Position numbers and translations under genes: made by a program. A stretch of DNA of 64,000 nt from Synanceia verrucosa (lineage: Eukaryota; Chordata; Actinopteri; Perciformes; Synanceiidae): assembly GCA_029721515.1 (NCBI GenBank), contig CM056553.1, positions 10,061,849 to 10,125,848 on the forward strand, in the 5' to 3' direction. This document shows positions 47,256 to 58,560 of this stretch, piece by piece; positions within the stretch are counted from its first letter, which is position 1; each line of letters begins with the position of its first letter. The notes beneath the pieces are model-generated. The model saw only the letters and a list, made by a program, of their open reading frames with translations, did no database searches and was not told where the DNA came from.

Positions 47256-48859
47256 AGTGATATTATTACTAAGGTTATTGCTATAAATTCAATTGGTATA
47301 AAAAGTTGTATATTTGTCTCTAAAATATGACATGAAAATATAGGTAATTGTCTTTATGTTTGCAAGAATGCATTGTCTATGTTTATGAAAACATTTTGTT
47401 TGCAATGTCTAAGCAACAAAATGCCATGCATGAGTTGTGCATAAAATCTTTGCACTTCTGGCTGGATGCAATCTGCATGTTGTTACCTTGCGCACAGATG
47501 CAGAGTATGCATTTTAGCATTTCCGACTAACGCTTGCAGTTAGGATTAATCAACAAAATCACTAACTTTGGTTCAGGCAAGAAAAGCACTTAAGTATTAA
47601 GTATAAACGTCATGGTTGGGCTTAAAATAAGCACATGTGACAACTCTGGAAAACAAAATGACACTAATGCAGCTTACATGATAAACACTAATAGTTAAAA
47701 GTCCAGCATCTGTTGGACACTTGCACCTCTACTCACATATCATCACAAGTCTGTCTCACTAGTTACGTCACACTTTGCTGTTCTTGTTGTGAAATACCTT
47801 GTGTTTTATTGTGTATTCATGGGCCTTTTTATGTGAAGCGGCTGGCTACAACACAGCGTCTACACACTGTACCTCTGTGTATAATGGTGACAACATGGCG
47901 TCCAGTGTCAGGAACAGAAATGTCAGACTTAGTGAAGAAAGGTTTTGAGGTAGTGAAGGGAAGAAAGGTTGGGTACTACGTGATCATCGTGTCAGCCAGA
48001 GCGACCCACGATCCAGAAAAAAACGCAGCTTGTTTGATTAATTGCTGATCAGTCAGGGAAAAGGATCAGCTTTTCAGCTGTTTCTCAGACTCTGAACGCT
48101 GCCTTCAAGCCGTGTTCTTGAATGGAGTTTATTGCAGTAGAAACACAGCCAGACTCCAACCACAGTGAGCGTACTACTGCACACTGAGTTAATCACACTT
48201 TCTATTAACTTTTATTGCTTACACACATGTAATGACATTTAATGGAGTAGAATGTACAACATTTAAGACTATTGTTCTTAGCTTTGGAGATATTTCCACT
48301 GTGGTCTGGTACCAATAACACAACAATACGGTGAAAAAAGAACACGAATGAGTAGTAACTAGAATAAGGTCATTGTTTGAGATGAGACAGTATATCGATT
48401 CTTTATGTATGACAGCTTGATGACGTTTGTATCCATCTGATATGTATTTATAATCAGAGGGCCTTTATGCTGTACATAGGGTAAAAAAATATGATGAGCT
48501 TTAATTAAGTTATTACTTATAACTGAGGTGTTTCCTCTCTCTCCTTGACCCTTATCCAGTGTTGTACTGAAAAATAGTAACTATTTGCCAGTAACTTCAT
48601 TCAAACAATAACTACTATATAGCTACTTTGTTGATTATTTATACCAAAAAGTATACCTAAAAGTTCCTCCATAATGCTCCTATTTATGTCCTTATAATTT
48701 CATTTCCGTGCTATATGGAAAATAATACACTGTTGATCAGCTCTACCATTTTCATGTATTCACATCACTAAACTCTGCTCAACATGATGGTCGATACAAA
48801 CACAAGCCTGACTTGATGCATGGAGCTTCTTTAAGGTGGACCAGATTTATGAAATGAAA
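47256..48859. other. Non-coding interval, no gene seen
   Basis: A/T-rich, unique-looking. The plus-strand frame at 47713-48048 (111 codons) has no recognisable domain, and I do not call it a gene. Confidence 0.55.
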
Positions 48860-49190
48860 TCCATCCATCCATTATCTACCGCTTATCCTCATAGGGTCGC
48901 GGGGGGCTGGAGCCTATCCCAGCTGTCTTAAGGTGAAAGGCAGGGTACACCCTGGACAAGTCTCCACCTCATCACAGGACACATAGAGACAGACAACCAT
49001 TCACACTCACATTCACACCTATGGACAATTTAAGTTAGCCAGTTAACCTAATCCCCATGCATGTTTTTGGATGGTGGGAGGAAGCCGGAGTACCAGAGAG
49101 AACTCACACAGACACGGGGAGAACATGCAAACTCCACACAGAAAAGCCATGGGCCGGGATTCGAACCCGGTACCTTCTTGCAGTGAGGCT
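48860..49190 (-). mobile_element. tRNA-derived SINE, minus strand, lacking its A-box head
   Basis: Same family as 3736-4082, reversed. It starts at the (CCAT)n tail and runs through ggagcctatcccagctgtc, acatgcaaactccaca and an intact B box (GGTTCGAATCCC-type: gggattcgaacccggtac). It stops at 'cagtgaggct' where the head should continue. Loss of the 5' head is the usual 5' truncation for target-primed insertion. The open frame at 49071-49316 is SINE sequence. Confidence 0.88.
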
Positions 49191-52100
49191 CAAAGATTCC
49201 TTTTAAGAGGAAATCATAAAGAAAACGAAAGAGAGACAGAAAAGGAAAAGAGCCTTTCGTTTTTTCAGGTTAACGGAAAATTACTGAGGAGGCGAGAACA
49301 AAGCAGAAACAGGTGAACATTGTGAAACACATTAACCAGGACACGTGTGTTTTGTCTCTGCAGTTAGAGGGAATCAGTACCAGGAGATATTTTGTGTAAT
49401 TCAGAAAAGGTCCTTCAGACTTGAACTTTGTGATTGTCAGGATATTAAAGTCAGGTTTATAGAGTCACATCACTGCCTCTCCACTCCTGATAACACCTGC
49501 TCGCTGTTTCCTTCAGCTGTATTAACTTAATTTTGTGACCACATCACTTTTTCCAGCTCTGACTTTATTTACAACGACTCGACACACATTATGACTGGAT
49601 TATATCAGTATGAGAAAACTGGGTGAGGAATGAAGCACGTTTGGTCGTCAGGTCACGTGTCTGCGTCTCTCCGGACCATCATCAGTGGACGTTTGCTAAG
49701 AAAGAAAATCAGGCTTGTTTAACCTCTGAGGAGGAGTGACTGGATGCTGCTTCACAGCCTGGAGGCATGAGTGAAAGTCCTGACAGCTGCTAACAGCGAT
49801 GTTTTGAAAATATTCAAAAAGTCATACAGCCGCCAACATTTTTACACAATAAATAACCAAAAGCCACAAAAGTTTTGTTTTTCACTGCCACAATTTCTTG
49901 TTGTTTGTTTTCTGACAAGCTCTTGAATGCAGTCAACTCTAAAATTGTCCTTTTCTGTTTTTTTTTTTATTTTGAAAGGCTGTCAATGTTCTTGCAAGTC
50001 AATTTCATAATTGATCCGCGACTTTTGTAAATGAAAGTCATCGCCTTTACAGAGATGTGTTTTTACAACGTTCCCTTAAAAATGTCTTTTTCTAGATAAA
50101 AGAGAAAGCAAAGGTCACACTGGTGAACTGCATACAGCTCAGCTGCATTATTTTACTGTTTTACAGCAGCATTCATGCAACAGCTTCACTGCCAAATTAA
50201 AAATCTTTTATGTCTAATTATGTCTACAACAAAAATGTGATTTCATAATTGTATTTAGACAGCAGACCACCTTATGAAGATTTGAGCAAAACCAAACTTT
50301 AACACATTTAATATGTTAGTTTATGACATACACTCATTTAGTAGTCTCATATCCTCCTGACTTTCTCCTCCTCAGCTGAGTCAGCAGAAAACACAAAGTA
50401 AATTAGTAGCATGTTAATGTAAATGCCCTGACGTACTGCTTATACCTGTAACTTGGTGCAAACATGCAAACTGTCTTGCTGCTTGCCATTGAGACGCTTC
50501 AGCTGTGCCCGTCAACACGTAGACGACAGGAAGAGGAGAGCCTTTCTAAAGTCTGCGTTGAGTCTTGGATGGCGGACGTCCAGCGGGAGCGGATTCATTC
50601 AGGCTGAAACTGATTGGAAAAGAGAGGAGCAATTTGCTCCAATCAGACCTGCTGTTGTTTCAACAGCCTCCTGGGCTCTGCTGTGTCATTCACAATCCTT
50701 TACTTTTCCTCTCCTTTGATCCGTCTTTTCATTTTCTCTCTTTTTTTCCGTTTGCCGTTTGATGGATTAAAAAAAATAATGTCAGCTGAGTTTTTGTAGA
50801 GCCACATCAGCATCTCGCTCCCATCCATCGTCATTACTCGGTTTCTCTGTCTGTTCGTTTGTTTCTGTCTCGGGACCGCATTCTGTTGACGATTCGTAGA
50901 AAATCAGCCATTGTTTTAACACAGTAGAAGATTGGCTAACTGCTGATATAAAGCTTTGGGGTATGAATGAAACCACCGACCACATAATGACACTCGGGAA
51001 TCTTCCACTGAAGTCTTTACTATAAATTCACTTAAAGAGTACCTGATATGTATGTAACTCTGTCTCTTTCTGAACGTGAGCCTTTCTCTCTGTCTCGCTC
51101 TCTGGTGCCAAAAAAGCCATTGCTGGAAAACACTGTTTTTTAAAAAGCTATTTGTTTGTCTTTCTCTGCGCCATCTCTCTCCTTCGATGATTTATTTGAC
51201 TGCATTGCGGCGCTCAGCTCCAGTTTCAGGCGGTTCGGCCAACGTAAACCTTGTCACAACTCTGAATTCCTGACTAGGCTACAGCTTCCAGACAGAGCTA
51301 CAGTGGATCAGCGCTGGATAAATACACGAGATAAGCCTCGCCAGAGCCGTGCATAGCACACGAGTTAGGCAAAGACCTCTGACTGTGACGATATCGCACA
51401 GCAGGAAGCTTCACAGCAGAGGGCTGAGATAGGCAGCTTGAAATGGAGCCATTGTCGGTGTTTTCTGCCTTAAAACAAAGCAGTCCACGCATCTGAAGTT
51501 TGCTCCAATCAGCCACCATGAGCTACTTAGTGCTTTAAAGCCATACAAGGACACACATTTCTTTAGTTTAGCAGTGCTACACAAACCAGCCAGAGAAATC
51601 TGATCATCCTCAGCAGATGAAATAGTTGCACAGAAGAGCACCCCTGTCTGATCGATCGCAACATTTCAAATCACATCTCATTTGCCACGCTTTAGCCCGT
51701 CTCCTGTACGAACCGCAGAGGTGGATATTTTCACAGACGAGCAAAATCCCTCGTAAGTTATTGCGTTTGCAGAGAGTGTCAGAGTTTATGTTGCAGTGAA
51801 TTAGACACAGTTTGCTGCCCAGTTTGCTGGCAGACGTTGAAGAACAGGGATCACCGCGTCACTCAGTATCAAAGTTTCGATGCTCACTTTCTGCTGAGAT
51901 GAAGCGGTGAGAGAGAGCGATGCCAGCTGGACGGAGAAGGCAGCTGACTAACAAGTAAATCCCTTCAATTTGCTATATGGACCTGACGAATATTAGACGA
52001 AATATAAATACTGTGTCATGCTGGCCACACAAGTTTTGGTTTTCCTGTACGAACTTCAACAGTCAGAGTTTTTTTTATTATTATTCTGCAGACAAAGTAA

Positions 52101-52273
52101 TTATTTTCAGTCCTTATCCTGCTCACATACATATAAAAAATATGTGTGTCATGCTGCAAACACACTGCTCTGGTGTTGTTTGTTCAGGGTGAGAGTTAAA
52201 GGATGCTATATATCAGACTATAGGCTGTCATTTGTCATTTCTGATCACAAAGTTGAGTTTTATATACAATAAA
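49191..52273. other. Non-coding interval, no gene seen
   Basis: A/T-rich, unique-looking sequence. Short open frames between 50453 and 51641 overlap on both strands with no domain, and none has convincing splice context. Confidence 0.5.
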
Positions 52274-52338
52274 TCGAACCCGGTACCTTCTTGCTGTGAG
52301 GCAACAGTGCTGACCACTGCACCACCGTGCCACCCTCC
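52274..52338 (-). mobile_element. Isolated tRNA-like head of the SINE
   Basis: On the minus strand: GGGTGGCACGGTGGTGCAGT, then GGTCAGCACTGTTGCCTCAC and AGCAAGAAGGTACCGGGTTCGA. This is the A-box head plus half a B box of the 3736/48860 family, with the body and tail missing. It has the part that copy 2 lacks. See findings for why a 3'-truncated SINE is odd. Confidence 0.85.
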
Positions 52339-52639
52339 CTTTTAATTTATGACTTCAGTAAAAATTGTAAGCATGAGTTTATGGTTTCAGGCTCTATTTC
52401 AAGTCTTCTTCAGTACAGCATGATGTTCATTTAGTAGCTCAAACTGACCGTAAAGGAGGGGATGCTGTAAGGTGCAGTTATCTTGGGATTGGTTGCAACA
52501 ACAGTGTTGTCACTCTTGGAGTTATCTGTGTTTTGTCTTAAGACTTGAACTCTTTCACAGCGTGTTGAGAGGTAATAATAACACTAAAAATCTGATATTC
52601 AATGTTCGGTTGCCCTAAGCCCCAGCGTTTCACTTGTGG

Positions 52640-52752
52640 TTGCAAAATAACAAGATGGCAACGGACACAATGCCAAACTTGAGGCTTCTTAACTGTAAAC
52701 TATAAACCGATGGGTGACGTCAAAGTGTCTTCTTCTTATATACAGTCTATGC
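52640..52752 (+). repeat. Fragment of a common teleost repeat
   Basis: The end 'gatgggtgacgtcaaagtgt ... cttatatacagtctatg' is a phrase I recognise as highly recurrent in fish DNA. It carries an exact CRE word (TGACGTCA, 52715-52722) that therefore should not be read as a local enhancer without checking. Confidence 0.45.
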
Positions 52753-53720
52753 TTCTGACACACAACCATGATAAATCAACATGACAAACTCAAAAAGTGT
52801 AAAAAATGGGCCTGTGGTGGACCCTCACCATTTTCTTTTATAATCATCTCAGTTAAAAAGCTGTGGGCAGGCCCGGTATTTGCAGCTTTTTGTTTCTGCT
52901 GTGACCCAGATTTCTCTAACCCTAATGTGAACTATGTCTCTGGACTGGTCTAAAGCTCCCCAAACAACCCAGAGACCCTGATCAGGGGTCAGGGAAACCT
53001 GTGAAGTCATTTCTACACCAGTGAATCAAGGATTAGAGGGGAAACACTGCAGTAGGTTAGTGAGTGTGCATGCCTGCTGCGTCTTGAATTAAAAGCATGT
53101 ATGTGTGATGCTTTCCTGATAGGGGGATGTCTGTGCTTTTGTGAGTGTGAGTGTGTGTCTTTGTCGTTGCATATTTGTGTGCCCACTAACTGGTCTGAGC
53201 CCGGCTGTGAGGCCTCAAAGCAGCCACTCTGTGTTTTCCTACCAGTGTTTGATCAAGCTGACAGGACACCATTGTTTGGAGCTGGCTGCCTAAATCTTTG
53301 CGACCGGGTGCTGTTTGGCAGAAAAAAGGCATTTCTGAGAGTTAGATACACAAATGGTGGCTTAGATTGGGTCTTTCAACATTTTTCATTCCACGACCTG
53401 AGCAAGATGAGTCACTGACCCCGTTAGCCAGCATAACAGTAATAATACTGCGGCTGTTATTCAGGGACCTGCACCAAAGCAGCTCCACTGGTGCCGGGAC
53501 ACAACTTACTGTATGAATATAAGAAACCACGGAGCATAACTACTTCTCTTTTATAGGTTGTAACCTTTTTTTAGTAAAAACACCACAATGAATTCACTAC
53601 TGTAGCTAATATAACTACAACAGGAGATAAAACGTGTCTGTCAGTCAGCAATCTAGGACCCAACAGGTTTTTAATTTCTTCTATTTACGCCCTACTCCGT
53701 CCCTTTGACAGTCACTCATG
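52753..53720. other. Non-coding interval, no gene seen
   Basis: Unique-looking sequence. The 105-codon plus-strand frame at 53101-53418 has many Cys/Val from GTGTGT-rich sequence and no domain. Confidence 0.5.
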
Positions 53721-53727
53721 TCAATCA

Positions 53728-54200
53728 AACAAACGTTATTTGGATAGCACCTTTTATACAAGTCAGTGCCTCACAAATGACTGACAAGCAGAAAATTAGG
53801 CAAAAAAAAAATAAAATAAAATAAAATAATTGAGCAATTTACAGTCCAATAACTTGAGGCTAATTATAAAAACACTACAGAAAATTAATAAACTAGAATT
53901 AAAAGTCCATAATAATAGTGAAATAATGTGAGGTATATAACTAGATTATTAAATAAATTAAATTAAATTAATTAAATAAGAATAAAATGAAATAACAAAA
54001 TAACCTATTATTATTAACCCCAAGATTATTATTTTATTAGATTATTATTTGTATTTATATACCAGTTTGAAAATTAGTTTGATCTTCAAGATCAAAGAAT
54101 GAAAGAGAATTTAAAAAATATATATACTGTATATTTCTAACAAATAATGTACCACTGCATATAAAACAATGCATTTATTTACCAGTTTAATTCTTTCTTT
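53728..54200. repeat. Retroelement-like tail plus A/T-rich low-complexity block
   Basis: 'aaacgttatttggatagcac cttttatacaagtcagtgcc tcacaaatga' matches the pattern of the fish repeat tail 'ttatttatatagcac...caaagtgcttcaca'. It is followed by (AAAAT)n-like sequence (53805-53830) and a run of 'aaattaaattaaattaatta aataa'. The piece near 61010-61080 looks related. Confidence 0.45.
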
Positions 54201-55654
54201 TTCATTATAAGATCCATTTAAGGAGGCTCAAGCACAAGCCACATGTGTAACCACTAATTTCTGCGGTCATGTCCCCCAAAGATCTGCAGTGAGGCGTCCA
54301 TGACTGTCTTCTGAAAGCTTCAGTGCCACCCAGTGAGGTCAAACACTGAGCGTCACGTGCTGAAAAGCCACATAATTCATGCAGAGCTCCAGAAATTCTC
54401 ATGGGAGCCACTCATTTCTTCTTGGGGACATCTCCCGACTCGCCTTCGCTTTAACAAGAGTGCGGTTCAGAGCTGGAGCTCTCTCGGGGAAGTCCAGACT
54501 TTTGGGATTTGGCCAAAGAACCACGGGTGTGTGAAGCAGTACAAAGGCCAGAGTCAAGAGCGGCTTAACAGGGTGAAAAAAGGTTGTTTTTGATGAAATG
54601 AAACAGACAAAATGATGCACTTAAAAACAAATAGTGTGGATGTGTCTGCATGTATTGTACAATGTAGGATCTGCCCAGCCTGACAGTGTAATTATCTGTC
54701 TGAGATGTTTGTAGCCAACATGGCCCTTCTCTGCAGAAACCACTTCCCCTTCGCCACAATGGACATAAACACAGAGAAGATAAAGACAGACTGGAAATAC
54801 CTTTAAGGGATCTCTGTTTCTTTCCCCCTTCCTCGATCTGTTAAATATGTGTCACTAGTAACCAGAAAGCAGTCTAAATACAAATGAAAAAACATACTTT
54901 TACGATTGTCGACTTCCAAAGATGTAGTGATTTTTGACATTGCGGCCTGTGCAGAAAATGAAAACCATGTGGAGAACTCATGAGCAGAGGATGAAGAGGA
55001 GGAGAAGAGGGATGTAGCGGCCAAAAAAAAAAGCTGAATTGTCATCCGTCTGCCATCTTTTCATGCCACCAGGCACCAGATGAGCTGACAGGGACGACCA
55101 GCCCCAGCAGAGATGAGTCAGTGCTCGGGTGGAAACATGGGGACTTTTTAACTTTTGTTTATTTGGGGAACATTCGCTGAACATGCAAACTCTTTCCAAG
55201 CTCGGCATCCCGCAGCCACAACCATCTTGTTCGCTGCAGCAGCTGGGGGTTACCTGCCTCGCTCGTCTCAATATCATAGTGTCAAAAGAAGTGAGAGCAT
55301 TACTCATTGTTTCCTGAGGCAGATTTCCACTGTGAGTACGGGAATTCAAGCCGGTGTTCGTCCAGGCACAAACCACATGGGCAGGCTTTACTATGTAAGA
55401 ACAATGGTGTTAAGTTGATTCTCATAAACTATATTAAAAGGTGCATCTTGTAACATTTTTTTCCCACAAAATTAAAACCACATTTCCCATAAACCATGTT
55501 GCTACTTGTGGCATGTGAGCGTATTTTGAAAAGTTAGTATGAGATCCTGTAACAGCGCATGACAAACCTGCTCCGTTTGGTCATTTTGAATGATGACAGT
55601 GATGGGACTCATGCACGGTTTCTATTTGAAGCCTTGCAGCTATTTCCCTTTGAC
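54201..55654. other. Non-coding interval, no gene seen
   Basis: Ordinary unique-looking sequence. Overlapping frames on both strands (54333-54620, 54978-55418) lack domains. Confidence 0.5.
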
Positions 55655-56359
55655 TAGGGCCGTGCAGTATGGATAAACTTCTATATCCCGGTATAGCCAA
55701 GTTTATATCCCGATAACGATATATATTCCGATATAGTATTTTTTTATGATGTGTTTTTAATTTCCATTGCGTTCTCCTCCGTCCCTCTGCAGCGTAATCC
55801 CTTATATGCTTTTATTCTGAAGGCTTACTTTGAGAGCGACCGGAAGTCCGGCTTTGTTTGCACTGTAGTCTACTTTTACTGTGCAGTTTGGCTGCTAATA
55901 AAGATGTGTTTTAAGTGATAATAAATCATTCACACGCAACACGACATCCTCCATGCTGCTTTATCTCTGTTTACTTCCGGGCAACAACTTTTTTTTTTTT
56001 TTTACTTCCGAGCTACAACTGCCACAAACCTGTCCTTACGGGTGACATAAATATGCTACCACAAAGCAGTAGCGTTGCTGCGGTTACAGTAGCCGTCATA
56101 CCATTATGTCTGTGCATCATACAATACACGCTTTAACTCGCATGATACATTTGGATTGTCCAGCGGTCATTCCGACGTTGAGTTGTACTTTACACGGCGT
56201 ATCTAAACCACAACCACAGTAACGTTTATGTTAGCGTAGCAGCAGAGCTAACTAAGTAGCTCCATGTTAAAATTACGATATAAACAACAGAGGCTTATAT
56301 CGTACGGTAGACATTTTTATACCACATTACGATATGTATCGTAATATCGCACAGCTCTA
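55655..56359. mobile_element. hAT-type MITE with perfect 8-bp target-site duplication
   Basis: CCTTTGAC flanks both sides exactly (55647-55654 and 56360-56367): the 8-bp duplication diagnostic of hAT. The ends are TAGGGCCGTGCAGTATGGAT and, on the minus strand, TAGAGCTGTGCGATATTACG: short terminal inverted repeats matching the hAT TA(G/A)(G/A)G form. Inside, CGATAT/ATATCG/TATCGTA words repeat near both ends. The 705 bp hold no transposase; the frame at 55915-56136 is not recognisable. It must have been moved by a transposase encoded elsewhere. Confidence 0.93.
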
Positions 56360-58037
56360 CCTTTGACTGTGATTAACGCAAAATTCAAAAGTTTCATTCA
56401 TAAACCACATTGCAAATCTCCTTTTTTACTTCTCTGAGGTCATCATGGGAATGTACAGGAAAGTGTATGAGTCAATATGTGGACATAATTTCTCACGTTT
56501 CTCAGCGTTACCTGAGATAATGCCTGTACCCTGATTAAAGGACAGCTGATATCCTTACATCAGTGGTTGCCATGGTAGTTAATTGGCACAAATTACCCAG
56601 AGTGTGGCGGTCATTTCCTCGTTAAGTGCTTAGGGAGGTCGCAGGGGCTAACGTTACACCGATCACATGAAGTGTTCTCAATCAAGTCCTCAGATTACCA
56701 GTGTTGCCGCATGCCTGGGAAGGATCAAAAAGCTGTTGAGTCACTCGTCGCTCGCAATGAAACATCTTTACTACATTTTCTTCACGTGTCTGTGTGATTT
56801 CTCTTCCTCTATCCCAGGAGAAATCGTCTTCACATCTGTCTCTTCAAAAAAAAAGTTAATTTCTCCTTCTGTCTTTTCGTGTTTCTTCAATTTCACCCTC
56901 ATCTACATGTCCTTCATGAGCTCTCCTTCTTCTGTTTCAATTCTCTGTGAGCTTCTTTCTCTGACTTTCTCTCTTCACCCCTCCTCTCTCTCCTTGTCTC
57001 CTTGATTTGAGTCGCCTCAGGCCCGCAGTAGAAACAAATTATTGCAGTTTTATAATTTTACAAGAGGAGAAGTGCGGGTAGAGGAGGGGAGGGAAAGCTG
57101 AGTTGAAAAATTGAGGGAAAAGAAGAGTTTGGGGAGAGAGCAAGAAGCAAAGTAAAAGAGGGAAAAGATGCAAGAAAGAAGGAGCTCACACTAAATGATG
57201 TATGTGCATGAAATAAGAACAACGTTCTTGCTTAAAATGTGTCTTTTGTACCCTAGTCTGTATCGTCTGGCAAAAATAAAAAGTGAGGACGAACACTTAT
57301 GGGTCAAACAAACACAGGACCTTCAACCAAAGTCTCAGCATGTTGTGGAGTTATTTTGGGATGTCTGTGATGTGTTTAACAGACAATTTATTTAAAATTA
57401 AAGCGCAAAATTTGTCCTAAAACTAAGTGATTTTGGTGCCTCGACCTAACTATGACTCCTACCGTTTTTGGAGAATTAAATGCAAAAAAAAGCAAACAAA
57501 TGAATACTGAATGGAAGAGGATAAAATGTGCTTTTTATGCACCATCCCATGAGATCAGGTTGGGAGAGGAATGAAAAATCAACTGGAGGATGAGCAAAGT
57601 GAAGGAGAAAGTTATCAGGGTGTAGAGCAGGTGGAGAAAAAGAGAAGAGCTGGACAGGGAAATAAAAGGTGGACCGACACACCGGAGGAATGAAGGTCAA
57701 AGCTGCTCTAACTGATGGCACTTTGTCAAAACTCACTCCAGAAGATTATCTTCCCAAAGACAGAATATTTTAGACTTTTTTGCGGTATCACAAATATGTG
57801 AAAAATGACGTGGTTGTCATAACATTAGGAGCAAAATGTTTTTAAAGGAGTGATGGCTCCTCTGCCCGCCTCTCCCAGAGACAGATTTAACGTGTGCTGG
57901 AGTCTGGATGAATAATGATGTTTCCATCGAAGCTGGAATTATTATTTTTTTCAAAGAGTGGACTTTTTTTTGTGGCTCAGTTTCAGAGTTTTATCAGCAA
58001 GCTGTATCTCCATGAATGTGGAGAAGGGAGGTTTTCA
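56360..58037. other. Non-coding interval with facing pyrimidine and purine tracts
   Basis: No gene is seen. The plus strand is pyrimidine-rich at 56780-57003 and purine-rich at 57060-57185, with about 55 bp between. The open frame at 56667-57005 and the minus-strand frame at 57476-57736 are Ser/Phe/Leu-rich composition artefacts. Confidence 0.55.
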
Positions 58038-58054
58038 CTCTCACACACCTACAC

Positions 58055-58112
<58 letters not shown>

Positions 58113-58148
58113 CTGCAGCTCAGGCACATCTCATATATACACACGTCA

Positions 58149-58194
<46 letters not shown>

Positions 58195-58217
58195 ACACAC
58201 AGACACACACACACACA
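58038..58217. repeat. Compound (CA)n minisatellite block
   Basis: Two long CA arrays (58050-58112 and 58149-58217) with ATAC, GCAC and AGACAC interruptions, separated by ctgcagctcaggcacatctc. In-frame readings are His-Thr or Cys-Val repeats in every frame, which explains the several overlapping open frames here; none is a gene. Confidence 0.97.
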
Positions 58218-58327
58218 TGCTGTGCAGACGTGGAGTTGTGTCTACTTCTGTGTGTTGAGTGACTCAGACCACATAGGAAGGGAATGTTTCTGCTCTCCAT
58301 CCTTTTTAAATGACGAAGAGTCCACAT

Positions 58328-58328
<1 letters not shown>

Positions 58329-58373
<45 letters not shown>

Positions 58374-58374
58374 T
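58329..58374. repeat. (CT)n-(CA)n compound microsatellite
   Basis: A CT run (58329-58341) running directly into a CA run of about 16 units. Confidence 0.96.
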
Positions 58375-58482
58375 TTTCTGAAGATGCACTGCAAACACAC
58401 ATTTCCCTCCTGAAGTCTTATCTGATGTGTTTTCTGATTTGTTGTAATGACTCATATCAGTATAATCTGATTTCTGGGTTTC

Positions 58483-58560
58483 AAGATTCAAAGTGTTTAT
58501 ATCCGTGTCAACAGTTCACGTTTCCCTGTACAATGAAATAAAAAATAGATTAAGAAGATT
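58483..58560. repeat. Possible LINE/SINE 3' tail
   Basis: 'caagattcaaagtgtttata' through 'tccctgtacaatgaaataaa' resembles the 3' end of fish non-LTR elements (caagattcaa...ccctgtacaatgaaat). No coding part accompanies it. A related word (ttgaatcttgaatg) occurs at 61258-61271. Confidence 0.45.

Noticed and set aside
47713..48048. 111-codon plus-strand frame
   Set aside because: Cys/Leu/Thr-rich with no motif, and consistent with a chance open frame.
58016..58413. Overlapping open frames of 80-151 codons on both strands rich in His-Thr or Cys-Val
   Set aside because: They are translations of (CA)n arrays in every frame. There is no non-repeat domain.
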